Shown here: in pieces, positions 16,402 to 26,420 of the stretch | Numbering within the stretch: position 1 is the stretch's first letter | Layout of the letters: each line of letters begins with the position of its first letter | Assembly (NCBI GenBank): GCA_028285545.1 | Contig: JANQPA010000077.1 | Coordinates: 1-64,000 of the forward strand | Source of the DNA: Saprospiraceae bacterium | GTDB lineage: Bacteria; Bacteroidota; Bacteroidia; Chitinophagales; Saprospiraceae | Direction: 5' to 3' | Length of the DNA stretch: 64,000 nt | Translations under genes and position numbers: made by a program | Notes under the pieces: generated by a model | Told to the model about the DNA's origin: nothing | The model's input: only the letters and a program-made list of their open reading frames with translations | The model's database searches: none

Positions 16402-17499
16402 TTAAAATACAAATTGACCTTTTTCATAAATAATTTCCTCATCGGCAAAAATTTGGCCGGCTTGCGTCATATCGGTTATCATATCCCAGTGTACTGCTGA
16501 GACATTTTTACCTCCGGCCTGGCTGTATGATTGTCCAATTGCCATATGGACAGTACCGCCTATTTTTTCATCAAACAAAATATTTTTTGTCAATTTATTA
16601 ATACTATAATTTGTACCAATGGCTGCTTCTCCGAATCTTCTTGCTCCATCGATTGAAAATATGTGATCGAGAAATTTGCGGCCTCTTCGAGCATCCCATT
16701 TCTCTACATACCCATCTTTTACCCACAGTGTTACATCTTCGACTTCATGCCCCTGGTAAATAGCTGGGTAGCTAAAATGAATTACTCCATTTACTGAGTT
16801 TTCAACAGGAGAAGTATACACCTCTCCAGAGGGCATATTGGTTTGCCCATCTGAGTTAATCCAAGTGCGGCCTTCTGTGCTAAAAGAAATATCGGTAGCT
16901 TCATTTTTATACCGAAAGATCTTATGCTGGCTTAATTTATCTACAATTCGCTGTTGATTATGACGTACCTGAACCCAGCTGGCAATGGGATCTTCATCCA
17001 TTAATTTACAAGCACCATATACAAACTCCTGATATTCCTCCAGGGACATCTCAGCAGCCTGGGCGCTCGCCAATGTAGGATATTGACAAAGACTTCTTTT
17101 CAAATCCCTTGTTCCAGTGCGCTTAAAATAAGTGTTCAACAAAGATTGCATGGCTTTTTGGCGCAACTTTTGATTTGTTGAAAGTACATTTTGATCTTCT
17201 TTTAGATTAAATGGAGCACGAATATGCAAAAAAGCATCGTAAGTTTCTATTGCTTTTTGATATAATGGTGAGATATATTCCAATTGCTCTTTATTCCCCA
17301 TGGTCAAAAGGAGGCGATTTTGCTCTCGAAAACTTAAAATAGCATCGGGAATTCCACCTACAGCTAATGCTTCCCGATAGAGTTCTCTGACAAAAGGCTC
17401 GGCCAGGGTAGTACTTCTGATTAGAAGTTTTTCTCCTTTTTTGAGTTCAAGGCAGTAATTGATTACTAATTTGGTGTATCGTTTTAAAATAGTGTTCAT
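16402..17499 (-). CDS. M29-family aminopeptidase
   Basis: The 365-residue protein matches thermophilic-type aminopeptidases (AmpS/AmpT, peptidase family M29). The N-terminal KYTKLVINYCLELKKGEKLLIRST is typical, and the metal/catalytic end is present: RFGEAAIGTN, FDEKIGGTVHMAIGQSY and SAVHWDMI supply the expected Glu, Glu, His, Tyr, His and Asp. It is a cytoplasmic exopeptidase acting on short peptides. It follows hflX by 14 bp on the same strand and is probably the last gene of that run. Confidence 0.9.
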   Translation of the reverse strand: MNTILKRYTKLVINYCLELKKGEKLLIRSTTLAEPFVRELYREALAVGGIPDAILSFREQNRLLLTMGNKEQLEYISPLYQKAIETYDAFLHIRAPFNLKEDQNVLSTNQKLRQKAMQSLLNTYFKRTGTRDLKRSLCQYPTLASAQAAEMSLEEYQEFVYGACKLMDEDPIASWVQVRHNQQRIVDKLSQHKIFRYKNEATDISFSTEGRTWINSDGQTNMPSGEVYTSPVENSVNGVIHFSYPAIYQGHEVEDVTLWVKDGYVEKWDARRGRKFLDHIFSIDGARRFGEAAIGTNYSINKLTKNILFDEKIGGTVHMAIGQSYSQAGGKNVSAVHWDMITDMTQAGQIFADEEIIYEKGQFVF

Positions 17500-17513
17500 A
17501 GATAGTTTTTAGT

Positions 17514-18731
17514 CTACCAGTGCTTTGTCTGGTAGGGGTAGCGAACCTGGTATTGTTTTTTCACCATTGTTGACAGCCGCTCCCTAAGTTGGTCTATGTT
17601 TTCTCTGCTAATTGCAGAAACAAAAATATTATCGTGTTCAAACTGGTATTTAAGATTTCCTTTTAAACCTTCCTCTACTTCCTCTTTGGCTTCTTCATCA
17701 ATAAAGGGATCGTAATTTTTTTCTCTAAAAAGGTCAATTTTATTAAAAACAAACAAAGTAGGTTTATCGATGGCTTCGAGATCCTTCAAAACCTGATTAA
17801 CGGCACGTATGTGATCTTCATGTTGTGGATGAGCAATATCAACAACATGGAGCAATATATCACTTTCGCGCACTTCATCCAAGGTTGATTTGAAACTTTC
17901 CACCAGATGGGTCGGTAATTTACGAATAAACCCAACTGTGTCAGACAACAGAAAGGGCATCCGATCATAGGCAACTTTACGGACTGTAGTATCCAGAGTG
18001 GCAAAAAGTTTGTTTTCAGCAAATACTTCTGATTTACTCAGTACGTTCATCAAGGTAGATTTGCCGACATTAGTATAACCTACCAATGCAACTCTAACAA
18101 GATCCCCTCTATTTTTACGGCGAGTAATGTTTTGCTGGTCAATTTTCTCCAGTTTCTTCTTGAGGAGAGAAATTTTGTCCCGAACGATACGTCGATCTGT
18201 TTCTATTTCTTTTTCCCCTGGTCCTCTCATTCCAATACCACCACGCTGACGTTCAAGGTGAGTCCAAAGCCCCCGGAGTCTGGGCAATAAATATTGCATC
18301 TGGGCCAATTCAACCTGGGTTTTGGCCTGGGCTGTTTGGGCTCGACTGGCGAATATATCAAGAATCAGGCTGCTTCGATCAATAATTTTGACTTTAAGGA
18401 ATTCTTCGATAATGTTAACCTGTTTGCCACTAAGGTCATCATCAAAGATGGCCATGCTTATGTTCTCATTCTGTTCAATATATGCTTGTACTTCTTCCAG
18501 CTTGCCTTTCCCAATGAAAGTACGGGGATCAGGGTGAGATAGTTTTTGGATAAATCGTTTTACTGTCTTTGCACCAGCTGTAAGTGCTAAAAATTCTAAC
18601 TCATCGAGATATTCCTGGACTTGCTCCTCACTTTGATCCCGATGTATTAAACCTATTAAAACTGCCTCCTCTTCTTTTTTCCGGATTCCTTTTCCCTGCT
18701 CATTAGAGCCTACATTCCATCCGTTATTCAT
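17514..18731 (-). CDS. hflX: ribosome-associated GTPase HflX
   Basis: The 405-residue protein has the HflX N-terminal domain (DELEFLALTAGAKTVKRFIQKLSHPDPRTFIGKGKLEE), the glycine-rich linker (RGGIGMRGPGEKEIETDRR), and a complete G domain: G1 GYTNVGKST, G3 DTVGF, G4 NKID. HflX binds and splits stalled ribosomes under stress. Gaps of 29 bp to the EnvC-like gene upstream and 14 bp to the aminopeptidase downstream suggest one transcript. Confidence 0.95.
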   Translation of the reverse strand: MNNGWNVGSNEQGKGIRKKEEEAVLIGLIHRDQSEEQVQEYLDELEFLALTAGAKTVKRFIQKLSHPDPRTFIGKGKLEEVQAYIEQNENISMAIFDDDLSGKQVNIIEEFLKVKIIDRSSLILDIFASRAQTAQAKTQVELAQMQYLLPRLRGLWTHLERQRGGIGMRGPGEKEIETDRRIVRDKISLLKKKLEKIDQQNITRRKNRGDLVRVALVGYTNVGKSTLMNVLSKSEVFAENKLFATLDTTVRKVAYDRMPFLLSDTVGFIRKLPTHLVESFKSTLDEVRESDILLHVVDIAHPQHEDHIRAVNQVLKDLEAIDKPTLFVFNKIDLFREKNYDPFIDEEAKEEVEEGLKGNLKYQFEHDNIFVSAISRENIDQLRERLSTMVKKQYQVRYPYQTKHW

Positions 18732-18760
18732 ATACCTCTCCTTTTTGAACTATTAACTTA

Positions 18761-19996
18761 CTATTTTTTTGTAACCCAATGAATGGGGTTCAGTCGTTTT
18801 TTTTCTCGCCAAACTTCAAAATGTACTTCGTTTTTGCTGGCACTCAATTTACCTATAGCCTGTTTTGAATCAATGATATCCCCTCTTTTTACATATACTT
18901 CTTCTAAATTCGAATAAACGGTATAAAATTCCCCATGCTGGAGTATCAATGTATTTTGGTATCCTGGAATATATTGCCTACCTGCAACTTTCCCTCTAAA
19001 TACTGCATACACTCTTGCGGCACTTTTGGTTTTAATATCTATGCCATTATTTTTAATTTGTATCGTTTTAATGGTTGGATGGGGTTGGGTTCCAAAATAT
19101 TTAGTAATCTCACCCATCTCAACAGGCCAGGGCAGCCGGCCTTTTAAGTTTGAAAAGGAGCTGCTTAAGGTGCCCGCATTAAGTGCTTCTTCTTTTTTGG
19201 AAGCAGCTGCGGATAGCACCTTAGGTTTTCTGGCTTCCTCTTTCATCTTAGCTACTTCCGCTCTAATTATCCCTTCAATGGCATTGTTTAATTCCTGATG
19301 GGCCTTTTCCTGTTTATTCAGTTCAGCCAGCAACCTCGATTCACTACCCTTCAGATCTTTTAACAATCGGTCCTTTACAATTAGTTCCGATCTGAGTAAA
19401 GTACTTTGCTGTTCCTGAGAAGCGAGAAGGGTTTCTTTTTCTATTTTTCTTTTTTGCATCTGCTCAGCCTTATCTGATAACATGCCCTGGGTGTCAATAA
19501 TGAGATTGGCCTGGCGTTTCCGATATTTATTATACTGCCTGATGTATTGCCACCTTCTAAAAGCATCGTTCATATCCCGTGCAGAAAAAAGAAATAGAAC
19601 CATCCCTTTATTAATCTTCAATCTATAGGCGGTTTGAATGGTAGTTGCATATTCCAGTTTGAGTTCTTCTACATCATCTGTGAGCGATAGTATCACCTCC
19701 TGAGTTCTCAAAATACTGGAATCAGCATTGGCTATTTCTTTTTTTAAAGTTTGGACTAATTGCTGCCTTTTTTTAATTTTTCTTTGTAAAGCAACATAGC
19801 GGCCGAGGGTGGCAGCTTTATCTTTCTGTGTAGACTTTAATTGGGCATTTGTTTCATGGATTTCCTGCAGCAGTTGCTTTCTTTTTTCTTCAAGTTCACG
19901 ACGGTTCTGACCAGGAAGCTGAACTGTCAGGGCCAAAAGAAAGATCAATAGGAAAAAAACCTTAGTCGACTCTTGTATATTTATCTGGAATTTCAA
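18761..19996 (-). CDS. EnvC-like murein hydrolase activator (degenerate M23 domain)
   Basis: The 411-residue protein has a signal peptide (KVFFLLIFLLALTVQLPGQ), about 230 residues of coiled coil (from RRELEEKRKQLLQEIHETN), and a C-terminal LytM/M23 domain. In that domain the usual HxxxD and HxH motifs read NNGIDI and EVHFEV, so two metal-binding histidines are missing. As in EnvC, it probably activates an amidase and does not itself cut peptidoglycan. The only start available is a TTG, because a stop lies two codons upstream; it overlaps the end of the DUF4292 gene by 35 bp, so initiation is probably coupled. Confidence 0.88.
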   Translation of the reverse strand: MKFQINIQESTKVFFLLIFLLALTVQLPGQNRRELEEKRKQLLQEIHETNAQLKSTQKDKAATLGRYVALQRKIKKRQQLVQTLKKEIANADSSILRTQEVILSLTDDVEELKLEYATTIQTAYRLKINKGMVLFLFSARDMNDAFRRWQYIRQYNKYRKRQANLIIDTQGMLSDKAEQMQKRKIEKETLLASQEQQSTLLRSELIVKDRLLKDLKGSESRLLAELNKQEKAHQELNNAIEGIIRAEVAKMKEEARKPKVLSAAASKKEEALNAGTLSSSFSNLKGRLPWPVEMGEITKYFGTQPHPTIKTIQIKNNGIDIKTKSAARVYAVFRGKVAGRQYIPGYQNTLILQHGEFYTVYSNLEEVYVKRGDIIDSKQAIGKLSASKNEVHFEVWREKKRLNPIHWVTKK

Positions 19997-20747
19997 ATCT
20001 TATGTTCTTTGGGATATTAAATACTACTTTTGAGAATTTCACATCTAAACTAGCATCACCAGTATCCGGATTATTCATCTTAAACATACGAATATAAGAA
20101 AAATTCTGATTCCCATTCTCTAACTGATAATCATCAAATTCTACAGCAAAAGATTGACCAGAACGGTTTTCATGCAGATTGACCTTCCTTAGCAAAAAGT
20201 CTTCATCAATTAGATAATTGGATTTCATCTCCGCTGACTGTTGTGATAGTTTATAATTGCGATCAACAATTTCCAAATCAGGTCTGGCACTAGAGAAAAA
20301 CACAGGATTTCCATATACAAGGGATTGTATAACCTGAAAATTGGCAGGTAATTCTATGTATTCTCGAATAGCGGCAATGGGTTTTTTCATGTACACATTA
20401 TCGAGTCGATTCATTACAAAAATAGAATCTGGTGATACGAGAACTCTGGCTACTTCAAGACCAAGCTTCCTTAAGGATACCCAAATGGCGCTATCTTTTT
20501 TTACTCGGATATAAGCAGTAGCTCCAACATTCATTGAAGCATCGGAATATTTGACCTTAGCTTTGGCATCCATCCAGTCTGACTCTAATTGATGCTCACC
20601 AATCTTTTGATAAATTTCATCCAGCTTTTTAGCCTCCAGGTCATTAGCATTATTAAGTTTGCGAGTTCCAGAACAACTTGCGCTAAATAAACCAAGAACA
20701 AGTACCAGTAAAAAAATATCTCTTGAAAAAGAAGTTTTCATTGGCAT
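19962..20747 (-). CDS. DUF4292 lipoprotein
   Basis: The 261-residue protein carries a lipoprotein signal (FLLVLVLGLFSASC, followed by SGTRKL). The mature part contains DAKAKVKYSDASMNVGATAYIRVKKDSAIWVSL, the hallmark of DUF4292 (LolA/LppX-like fold) in Bacteroidota. Such proteins lie next to a TPR protein and an EnvC-like protein in many Bacteroidota, exactly as here, suggesting a role in the cell envelope. An internal ATG two codons later is an equally good start. Confidence 0.88.
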   Translation of the reverse strand: MPMKTSFSRDIFLLVLVLGLFSASCSGTRKLNNANDLEAKKLDEIYQKIGEHQLESDWMDAKAKVKYSDASMNVGATAYIRVKKDSAIWVSLRKLGLEVARVLVSPDSIFVMNRLDNVYMKKPIAAIREYIELPANFQVIQSLVYGNPVFFSSARPDLEIVDRNYKLSQQSAEMKSNYLIDEDFLLRKVNLHENRSGQSFAVEFDDYQLENGNQNFSYIRMFKMNNPDTGDASLDVKFSKVVFNIPKNIRFEIPDKYTRVD

Positions 20748-20784
20748 TCTTTATTGGAATTTATTTCGAAAAAATCTAATTGGT

Positions 20785-22497
20785 TTAGAAAAGTCTTTTT
20801 TCACTAATCTTCTTATCCAGTAATTTGGAAGAGCTACCTTTTTGCTTGGCTTTGTGCCAGTATTGAACCGCCTCATTTTCCTGGCCTAGTTTAAATAAAA
20901 TATCCCCATACTGCTCCAAGACATTAGGCTCTTCAGAAAGTCCTTTTTCCAATGCACTTTCCATTTGTTTTTGTGCCTGTTTAAAATCATTTTTCTGGTA
21001 GTACACCCAAGCTAAAGAGCGAAGTGGATATCCATTGCTAGGATCTACTTTAACAGCCTTCTCCGCCAGAGTAACTGCCTTATCCAAATCCTGTTTCCGC
21101 AGAGCCATATAATATGCATATTCAGTCAATACCAAAGGATTTTCAGGATTAGGCTTCAGAGCCTCTTCAAATGAGGATAGTGCTTGTATATGGTCATTTT
21201 CTTTGCCATAAGCTAATGCCATTCCCACGTGAATCTTCTGTAAGAGCTCTTTATTACTTTCCGACATAAGCAAGGCCTGATCCAATATGGATAATGCTCC
21301 TCCGTAATCTTCTACTTTTATTAAACTCATACCATTATAATAATAGCATAATGGTTCATTGGGAAAAACATCCATTGCATCTAAAGAAGAGTTGGATAAA
21401 GCTTCATAGTCTTTATTAGCCCATTGCAAGGCTAATAATTGTTCCCATATATAAAACTTGGTATCATCTAATTCCAGGGCTTGCTTGAGTTTTCCTTCTG
21501 CCTCTTTACCTCGATCTAAGGCCAATAACATTTGAGCGGAAATTGCAAAAGCAGGTGCCTCACTGGAATGAGTTTCCTCAAGCCCTGTAGTTAGATCCAG
21601 GATTTTATTTGCCAGAGAGGCATCTTTTTCATTATAGGCCTTGCTGATAAGCGGTTGTATTCTTTCTATTTTCAATTTTAATTCCACCTCTTCATTAGCA
21701 AATACATCTTCCAGAGACTCAAGGAAGCGAATCTCATCACTTACTGCAGATGATTGACCAGCCAAAGCCATTTTGGCAGTAGCATTATCTGCATCTAGGT
21801 TCAATATTCTCTGGTACACTTCTTTTGCTTTCCCTTCTTGATTGATTTGTTCATAAAAACCTGCTAACATCTCCAGATATACTGTTTCGTTTGGAGATGA
21901 TTCTGTTAACTTCAATAATTCTTTTTCAGCTTTTTTATCCTTTCCGGAACCGAGATAGAGCGTATACTTTTGGCGTATGATTTCTTCATCAATCCCAAAG
22001 CGGGCTTCGACTTTATCATATACATCAATGGCTTCATTAATTTTTTCGGCTTTCGTCAATTGAAAAGCCCATTTATTATAGATTTCTCTATCCTCAGGAG
22101 TAATTTTTGTGATTTTTTCGTAAACCGATGCGGCGTCCAGGTTTTGACCCATTTCTACATAAATATCAGCCAAATAAGTCATATACCAGATATTCTCAGC
22201 ATCCAATGCCAAAGCCTTTTCAGCATATTCCTGGGCCTTGTTCATTTCTTCTTTTTCTAGATACACCTTTGCGATCTCATAAGCCAAAGCATGGATATCA
22301 CTGTGATCTTTCCAAATCTCTTCAAATAACTCAATGGCTTTATCCAAATTCCCCAATAACTGCTGCTTTTTAGCTTCAATAAAAGCTTCCTGAATATGAA
22401 CCTCAGCCTCCGAAACTTTTTCTTGCCCCATAAGAGGTTGAAAAGTAAAGCTGATGGTGATAAATATTAATATTACTGTTATAATGTTCGATTGCAT
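20785..22497 (-). CDS. exported TPR-repeat protein
   Basis: The 570-residue protein has a signal peptide (IITVILIFITISFTFQPLMGQ) and then at least ten tetratricopeptide repeats, such as AQEYAEKALALDAENIWYMT, AKEVYQRILNLDADNATA and HIQALSSFEEALKPNPENPL. It is a periplasmic or outer-membrane scaffold protein. With the DUF4292 gene 37 bp downstream it forms the start of a minus-strand run continuing through EnvC-like, HflX and aminopeptidase genes. Confidence 0.9.
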   Translation of the reverse strand: MQSNIITVILIFITISFTFQPLMGQEKVSEAEVHIQEAFIEAKKQQLLGNLDKAIELFEEIWKDHSDIHALAYEIAKVYLEKEEMNKAQEYAEKALALDAENIWYMTYLADIYVEMGQNLDAASVYEKITKITPEDREIYNKWAFQLTKAEKINEAIDVYDKVEARFGIDEEIIRQKYTLYLGSGKDKKAEKELLKLTESSPNETVYLEMLAGFYEQINQEGKAKEVYQRILNLDADNATAKMALAGQSSAVSDEIRFLESLEDVFANEEVELKLKIERIQPLISKAYNEKDASLANKILDLTTGLEETHSSEAPAFAISAQMLLALDRGKEAEGKLKQALELDDTKFYIWEQLLALQWANKDYEALSNSSLDAMDVFPNEPLCYYYNGMSLIKVEDYGGALSILDQALLMSESNKELLQKIHVGMALAYGKENDHIQALSSFEEALKPNPENPLVLTEYAYYMALRKQDLDKAVTLAEKAVKVDPSNGYPLRSLAWVYYQKNDFKQAQKQMESALEKGLSEEPNVLEQYGDILFKLGQENEAVQYWHKAKQKGSSSKLLDKKISEKRLF

Positions 22498-22886
22498 ATC
22501 TCCGTGATATTAGTAGAGGGATAGTCTCATTAATTAAATGGTGGAAAATGAAAAAGTCAATCCTAATCACCATAAAAACGGATTAACCTACTATCCTGTA
22601 AATGAAGCAAGTTCTAAATAAAATAGCGCTTCAAGGCAAAAAATTGCAGACTTTAACGATACTTTAGAACTATCCATTTATCCCATCTTAGTTATTCCTA
22701 TCTTATTGAACGTAGGAATGGATCGGTGAGTTGTAATTATCCTGCTTTTTCCTTGCTTAATATTTTCTGTATACCCATTGTCTGAACCACAGATTTTTTA
22801 TGGATTTTCAGATTACGCTGATTTAGATGATACAGAAATATTTCAGTATAAGTTATTAATCATCACAAAATATAGCATCATACCTT

Positions 22887-22934
22887 CTACCCATCTGCAT
22901 ATCTACCCATCTGCATATCTGCCCATCTGCATAT
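22887..22934. repeat. 16-bp tandem repeat, three copies
   Basis: Three consecutive copies of CTACCCATCTGCATAT (third copy with one change, CTGCCC) are followed by a partial CTAC. They sit in the 450-bp gap between pyruvate kinase and the TPR gene. The same gap contains the phrase CAGATTACGCTGATTT at about 22810, which resembles intergenic phrases at 170-210 and 28590-28605. No gene or clear promoter is otherwise seen in 22498-22947. Confidence 0.85.
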
Positions 22935-22947
22935 CTACACTATCCAA

Positions 22948-24444
22948 CTAATCGATCACGGTTATTTTTAGCATATTGGTACGGTGCCTCTTATGGATGG
23001 GCATACTTCCAGTGTTGATGACAATGTCTCCTTTTCCAACCTTTTCGGCAGCTTTAAGGATGGAATTAACGTCAGATATGGTTTCATCTGTTGATGTAAA
23101 TCGATCGTAATAAAAGCATCTGACACCCCAAACTAAGTTCAGCGTTGACAGCATATGCATACGATCAGAAAAGATATAGATTTGTTGTTTTCGAGGTCTG
23201 AAACTTGAAACTTTAAAGGCGGTATATCCCGAGCTGGTCATTCCTACAATGGCTTTAGCATGAACATCTTCAGCCATCCTGGCCGCCATAAAACAGACTG
23301 AATCGGAAAGAAAAGTACGAGATTGCTGAGGGGCAATAGGCCGGACTGGAGGGTCATATGATTTTTCCGTTTCGGCAATAATTCGATTCATTGCTTCTAC
23401 TACCTTAATTGGGTGATTACCTACAGAAGTTTCTCCACTAAGCATTACGGCATCTGCCCCATCAAATACAGCATTGGCTACATCTGTGATCTCGGCCCGG
23501 GTGGGAGTTGGATTTGTAATCATACTATCCATCATTTGGGTTGCCACCACTACGGGCCTTGCCCTCTGGATACATTTAGCAATTACCTCTTTTTGAATTA
23601 AAGGCAGGCGTTCCATTGGCACCTCAATTCCCAGGTCTCCTCTTGCAATCATTATTGCATTACATGCTTTTATTATGGAATCAATATTTTCTATGGCCTC
23701 CGGCTTTTCGATTTTAGCCATAATTTTGGCCGGATGATTAACCTCATCCAAACGACGTTGGAGATAATACAGATCGTCTGCCGATCGCACAAATGAAAGA
23801 GCGATCCAATTGACTGGCTGGGTCAAAATAAAATCTAAATCTTTATGGTCCTTTTCCGTAAGAGAAGGTAAAGATATTTTGGTATTTGGAAGATTGACTC
23901 CTTTACGTGAGGATAGTATGCCCCCAAAAAGAACCTTCAACTTTACCGTATCTATTTTATTGGTCTCTATTACCTGAAAAACCAATTTGCCATCATCAAC
24001 GAGTACTCTTTCTCCCTCTTTCACATCACGAGCAAAATTGTCATAGCTCATGTATATTTTTTCCATTGTCCCAACACACTCTTCATTGACAAAGGTCAAA
24101 ATATCTCCCTCTTTTAATTCAAGGCGATTATCCTCGATTTCACCAACCCTAAGTTTTGGCCCCTGCAGGTCAGCAAGTATACCGATATGAAGGCCGTACT
24201 TATCGTTTATGTAAGTAATTCTGTTAATAACGGCCAAATGGTCTTCATGGGTACCATGTGAAAAATTCAACCGAAAAACATCTACTCCTGCCTTAATTAA
24301 AGATAATAACATATTCTCTGAGCTAGAAGCTGGGCCAACAGTAGCCAGGATTTTTGTGTTTTGATCATCCATTATCTTCATAGCTGGAAAGGGTTTTGGA
24401 TTCAATAATTTAGGGCCGGAATAATTAAATTGATTTGGTTCCAT
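22948..24444 (-). CDS. pyk: pyruvate kinase
   Basis: The 498-residue protein has the pyruvate kinase barrel: TKILATVGPASSS at the start, FRLNFSHG, LADLQGPKLRVGE, the active-site Lys in MAKIEKPEAIEN, IMIARGDLGIEVP, VATQMMDSM and MLSGETSVGNHP. A C-terminal domain follows. It converts phosphoenolpyruvate and ADP to pyruvate and ATP, the last step of glycolysis. The first 21 residues (to FPA) precede the family's usual start, so initiation at the internal ATG at 24381 is possible. Two phosphofructokinase genes lie elsewhere in the window. Confidence 0.97.
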   Translation of the reverse strand: MEPNQFNYSGPKLLNPKPFPAMKIMDDQNTKILATVGPASSSENMLLSLIKAGVDVFRLNFSHGTHEDHLAVINRITYINDKYGLHIGILADLQGPKLRVGEIEDNRLELKEGDILTFVNEECVGTMEKIYMSYDNFARDVKEGERVLVDDGKLVFQVIETNKIDTVKLKVLFGGILSSRKGVNLPNTKISLPSLTEKDHKDLDFILTQPVNWIALSFVRSADDLYYLQRRLDEVNHPAKIMAKIEKPEAIENIDSIIKACNAIMIARGDLGIEVPMERLPLIQKEVIAKCIQRARPVVVATQMMDSMITNPTPTRAEITDVANAVFDGADAVMLSGETSVGNHPIKVVEAMNRIIAETEKSYDPPVRPIAPQQSRTFLSDSVCFMAARMAEDVHAKAIVGMTSSGYTAFKVSSFRPRKQQIYIFSDRMHMLSTLNLVWGVRCFYYDRFTSTDETISDVNSILKAAEKVGKGDIVINTGSMPIHKRHRTNMLKITVID

Positions 24445-24790
24445 GTAAACTAAGTGTATTTTTTACAATAATACAATAGTAAAAGTACATCATCCTAGGG
24501 GAATAATCAAATGAAAAGGCAGTTGAATTATCACTTTTTCCGATCAAATAATTGAAAAAAATTGCAAAACACACCCCCTTTTACATCAAATTTAGGAAGA
24601 ATAAAGCTCTAAAAAGGGCTTGCTCTACCAGTCCCCAAAAAGGCTCAAACCCCTATAAATACTAGGTTCACCAAAGTCAATTGACCCTAATTTAGTTAGT
24701 GAGCTTAAAAAATAAAATAAAAAACTTTGGTATTGAAAAGACTTATCACTTTCTTTGCAGAAGCATTCGTAAACCATTAAAGGTCATACT
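24445..24790. other. divergent intergenic region between pyk and acpP
   Basis: The 346-bp region must contain promoters for both genes. An A/T-rich block (24710-24730) and TTTCTTTG at about 24751 could be part of an acpP promoter of Bacteroidota type (TAnnTTTG), but the match is imperfect. No hairpin of note and no ORF. Confidence 0.35.
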
Positions 24791-25027
24791 ATGTCTAACA
24801 TTGCAGAAAGAGTAAGTAAAATCATTGTCGATAAGCTAGGTGTTGATGTATCAGAAGTAACACCTGAGGCAAGTTTCACCAATGATTTAGGAGCTGACTC
24901 CCTCGACACAGTCGAATTAATTATGGAATTCGAGAAAGAATTTGATATAGCAATTCCCGATGATCAGGCTGAAAACATTCAGACTGTAGGTCAGGCTATT
25001 GAATACCTCGAATCTAATTCAAACTAG
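24791..25027 (+). CDS. acpP: acyl carrier protein
   Basis: The 78-residue protein is of typical ACP length and composition. The phosphopantetheine attachment site is the Ser of [18 protein letters not shown] (Ser37), followed by the acidic helix II. ACP carries the growing chain in fatty acid synthesis, and fabF follows on the same strand. The gap holds hairpins that may set a higher acpP than fabF output. A FeeM-like enzyme elsewhere in the window might use acyl-ACP as its donor. Confidence 0.97.
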   Translation: MSNIAERVSKIIVDKLGVDVSEVTPEASFTNDLGADSLDTVELIMEFEKEFDIAIPDDQAENIQTVGQAIEYLESNSN

Positions 25028-25083
25028 ATTTAACTTTTAAATCTATAAGGTATAGTGGTATGAATTGAGAAATATTCTCAATT
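25026..25083 (+). terminator. two hairpins between acpP and fabF, probable partial terminator
   Basis: AGATTTAA/TTAAATCT (25026-25043, loop CTT) begins within the acpP stop codon, and GAATTGAGAA/TTCTCAATTC (25061-25083, loop ATA) follows. Neither has a long U tract, so they may attenuate transcription or stabilise the acpP message without ending it. Confidence 0.5.
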
Positions 25084-25166
25084 CGTACCCACCGAAAATC
25101 CATTCTTTTTCCTTTCTTTTGTAAGCAGAAACTATTTTCTGCTACTCTTCTAAAAGATTTTTCGTT

Positions 25167-26420
25167 ATGAAAAAGGTTGTAGTTACAGGGATAGGGGCTT
25201 TGACTCCTATTGGTAAAAATATAAATGAATATCTGCAAGGGCTTCAAAATGGTACCAGTGGAGCCAATATTATTACGCAGTTTGATGCTTCTAATTTTAA
25301 AACTCAATTCGCCTGTGAGGTCAAGGATTTTCAACCCGAAAATCATATGGACCGCAGAGAGGCACGACGCATAGATCGTTTTTCCCAATTCGCCATGGCC
25401 ACTGCCAGCGAAGCTATTGAAGATTCAGGGCTTGATGCCATTCTCGATACTCTTGACAAAGATCGCATAGGTGTAATCTGGGGCTCAGGTATTGGAGGAC
25501 TTAAATCACTAGAGCAAGAAATAGAGGAATTTGCCACCGGTAGCGGAATTCCCCGGTATAATCCTTTTATGATCCCCAAAATGATTTCGGATATAGCTGC
25601 GGGCCATATTTCTATTAAATATGGGTTTCGAGGGGTCAATTATGCCACCGTATCGGCTTGTGCTTCTTCATCACATGCTCTTATTAATGCATTTGATTAT
25701 ATCCGCTTGGGAAGAAACGATATAGTGGTGGCCGGTGGATCGGAAGCTGCCGTAACCCGCGCAGGTATTGGAGGTTTTAATGCCATGAAGGCCTTATCAA
25801 CCCGCAATGATGATTTTGCAACTGCTTCCAGACCTTTCGACCTTGACCGTGATGGATTTGTACTGGGAGAGGGTGGTGGTGCTCTTATCCTAGAAAGTCT
25901 GGAAAGTGCTCAAAAGCGCGGAGCGAAAATTTATGCCGAAATTGTCGGTGGAGGAGCTACTGCAGATGCTCACCACATTACTGCTCCACACCCTGAAGGA
26001 TTAGGGGCCAGAAATGTTATGAAAATTGCTTTGGAAGATGCCCAAATGAATCCATCGGATATTGATTATGTGAATGTTCATGGAACGTCTACTCCTCTGG
26101 GGGATATTGCAGAGGTCAAAGCTATTCAACAAGTATTTGGTGATCATGCCTATAATTTGAATATCAGTTCTACAAAATCTATGACCGGTCATTTACTGGG
26201 AGCTGCAGGAGCCATTGAAGCTATTGCCTGCATCCTGGCCATAAACCATAATTTTGTTCCCCCTACCATTAATCATTTTACAGATGATCCTAATTTGGAT
26301 GATAAATTAAACCTGACCTTCAATTCTGCTCAAAGCAGAGAAATTAAAGCAGCCTTAAGCAATACTTTTGGCTTTGGAGGTCATAATTCTTCTGTCATCT
26401 TCAAAAAATGGGAAGGATAA
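25167..26420 (+). CDS. fabF: beta-ketoacyl-ACP synthase II
   Basis: The 417-residue protein has the full thiolase-fold KAS II pattern. The nucleophile is Cys165 in TVSACASSSHA, and the two catalytic histidines are His305 in NVHGTSTPLGD and His342 in KSMTGHLLGAAGAIEA. The glycine-rich end NTFGFGGHNSS is also present. It condenses acyl-ACP with malonyl-ACP in fatty acid elongation. It lies behind acpP, the common acpP-fabF order; in many Bacteroidota rnc follows, as here after 418 bp. Confidence 0.97.
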   Translation: MKKVVVTGIGALTPIGKNINEYLQGLQNGTSGANIITQFDASNFKTQFACEVKDFQPENHMDRREARRIDRFSQFAMATASEAIEDSGLDAILDTLDKDRIGVIWGSGIGGLKSLEQEIEEFATGSGIPRYNPFMIPKMISDIAAGHISIKYGFRGVNYATVSACASSSHALINAFDYIRLGRNDIVVAGGSEAAVTRAGIGGFNAMKALSTRNDDFATASRPFDLDRDGFVLGEGGGALILESLESAQKRGAKIYAEIVGGGATADAHHITAPHPEGLGARNVMKIALEDAQMNPSDIDYVNVHGTSTPLGDIAEVKAIQQVFGDHAYNLNISSTKSMTGHLLGAAGAIEAIACILAINHNFVPPTINHFTDDPNLDDKLNLTFNSAQSREIKAALSNTFGFGGHNSSVIFKKWEG

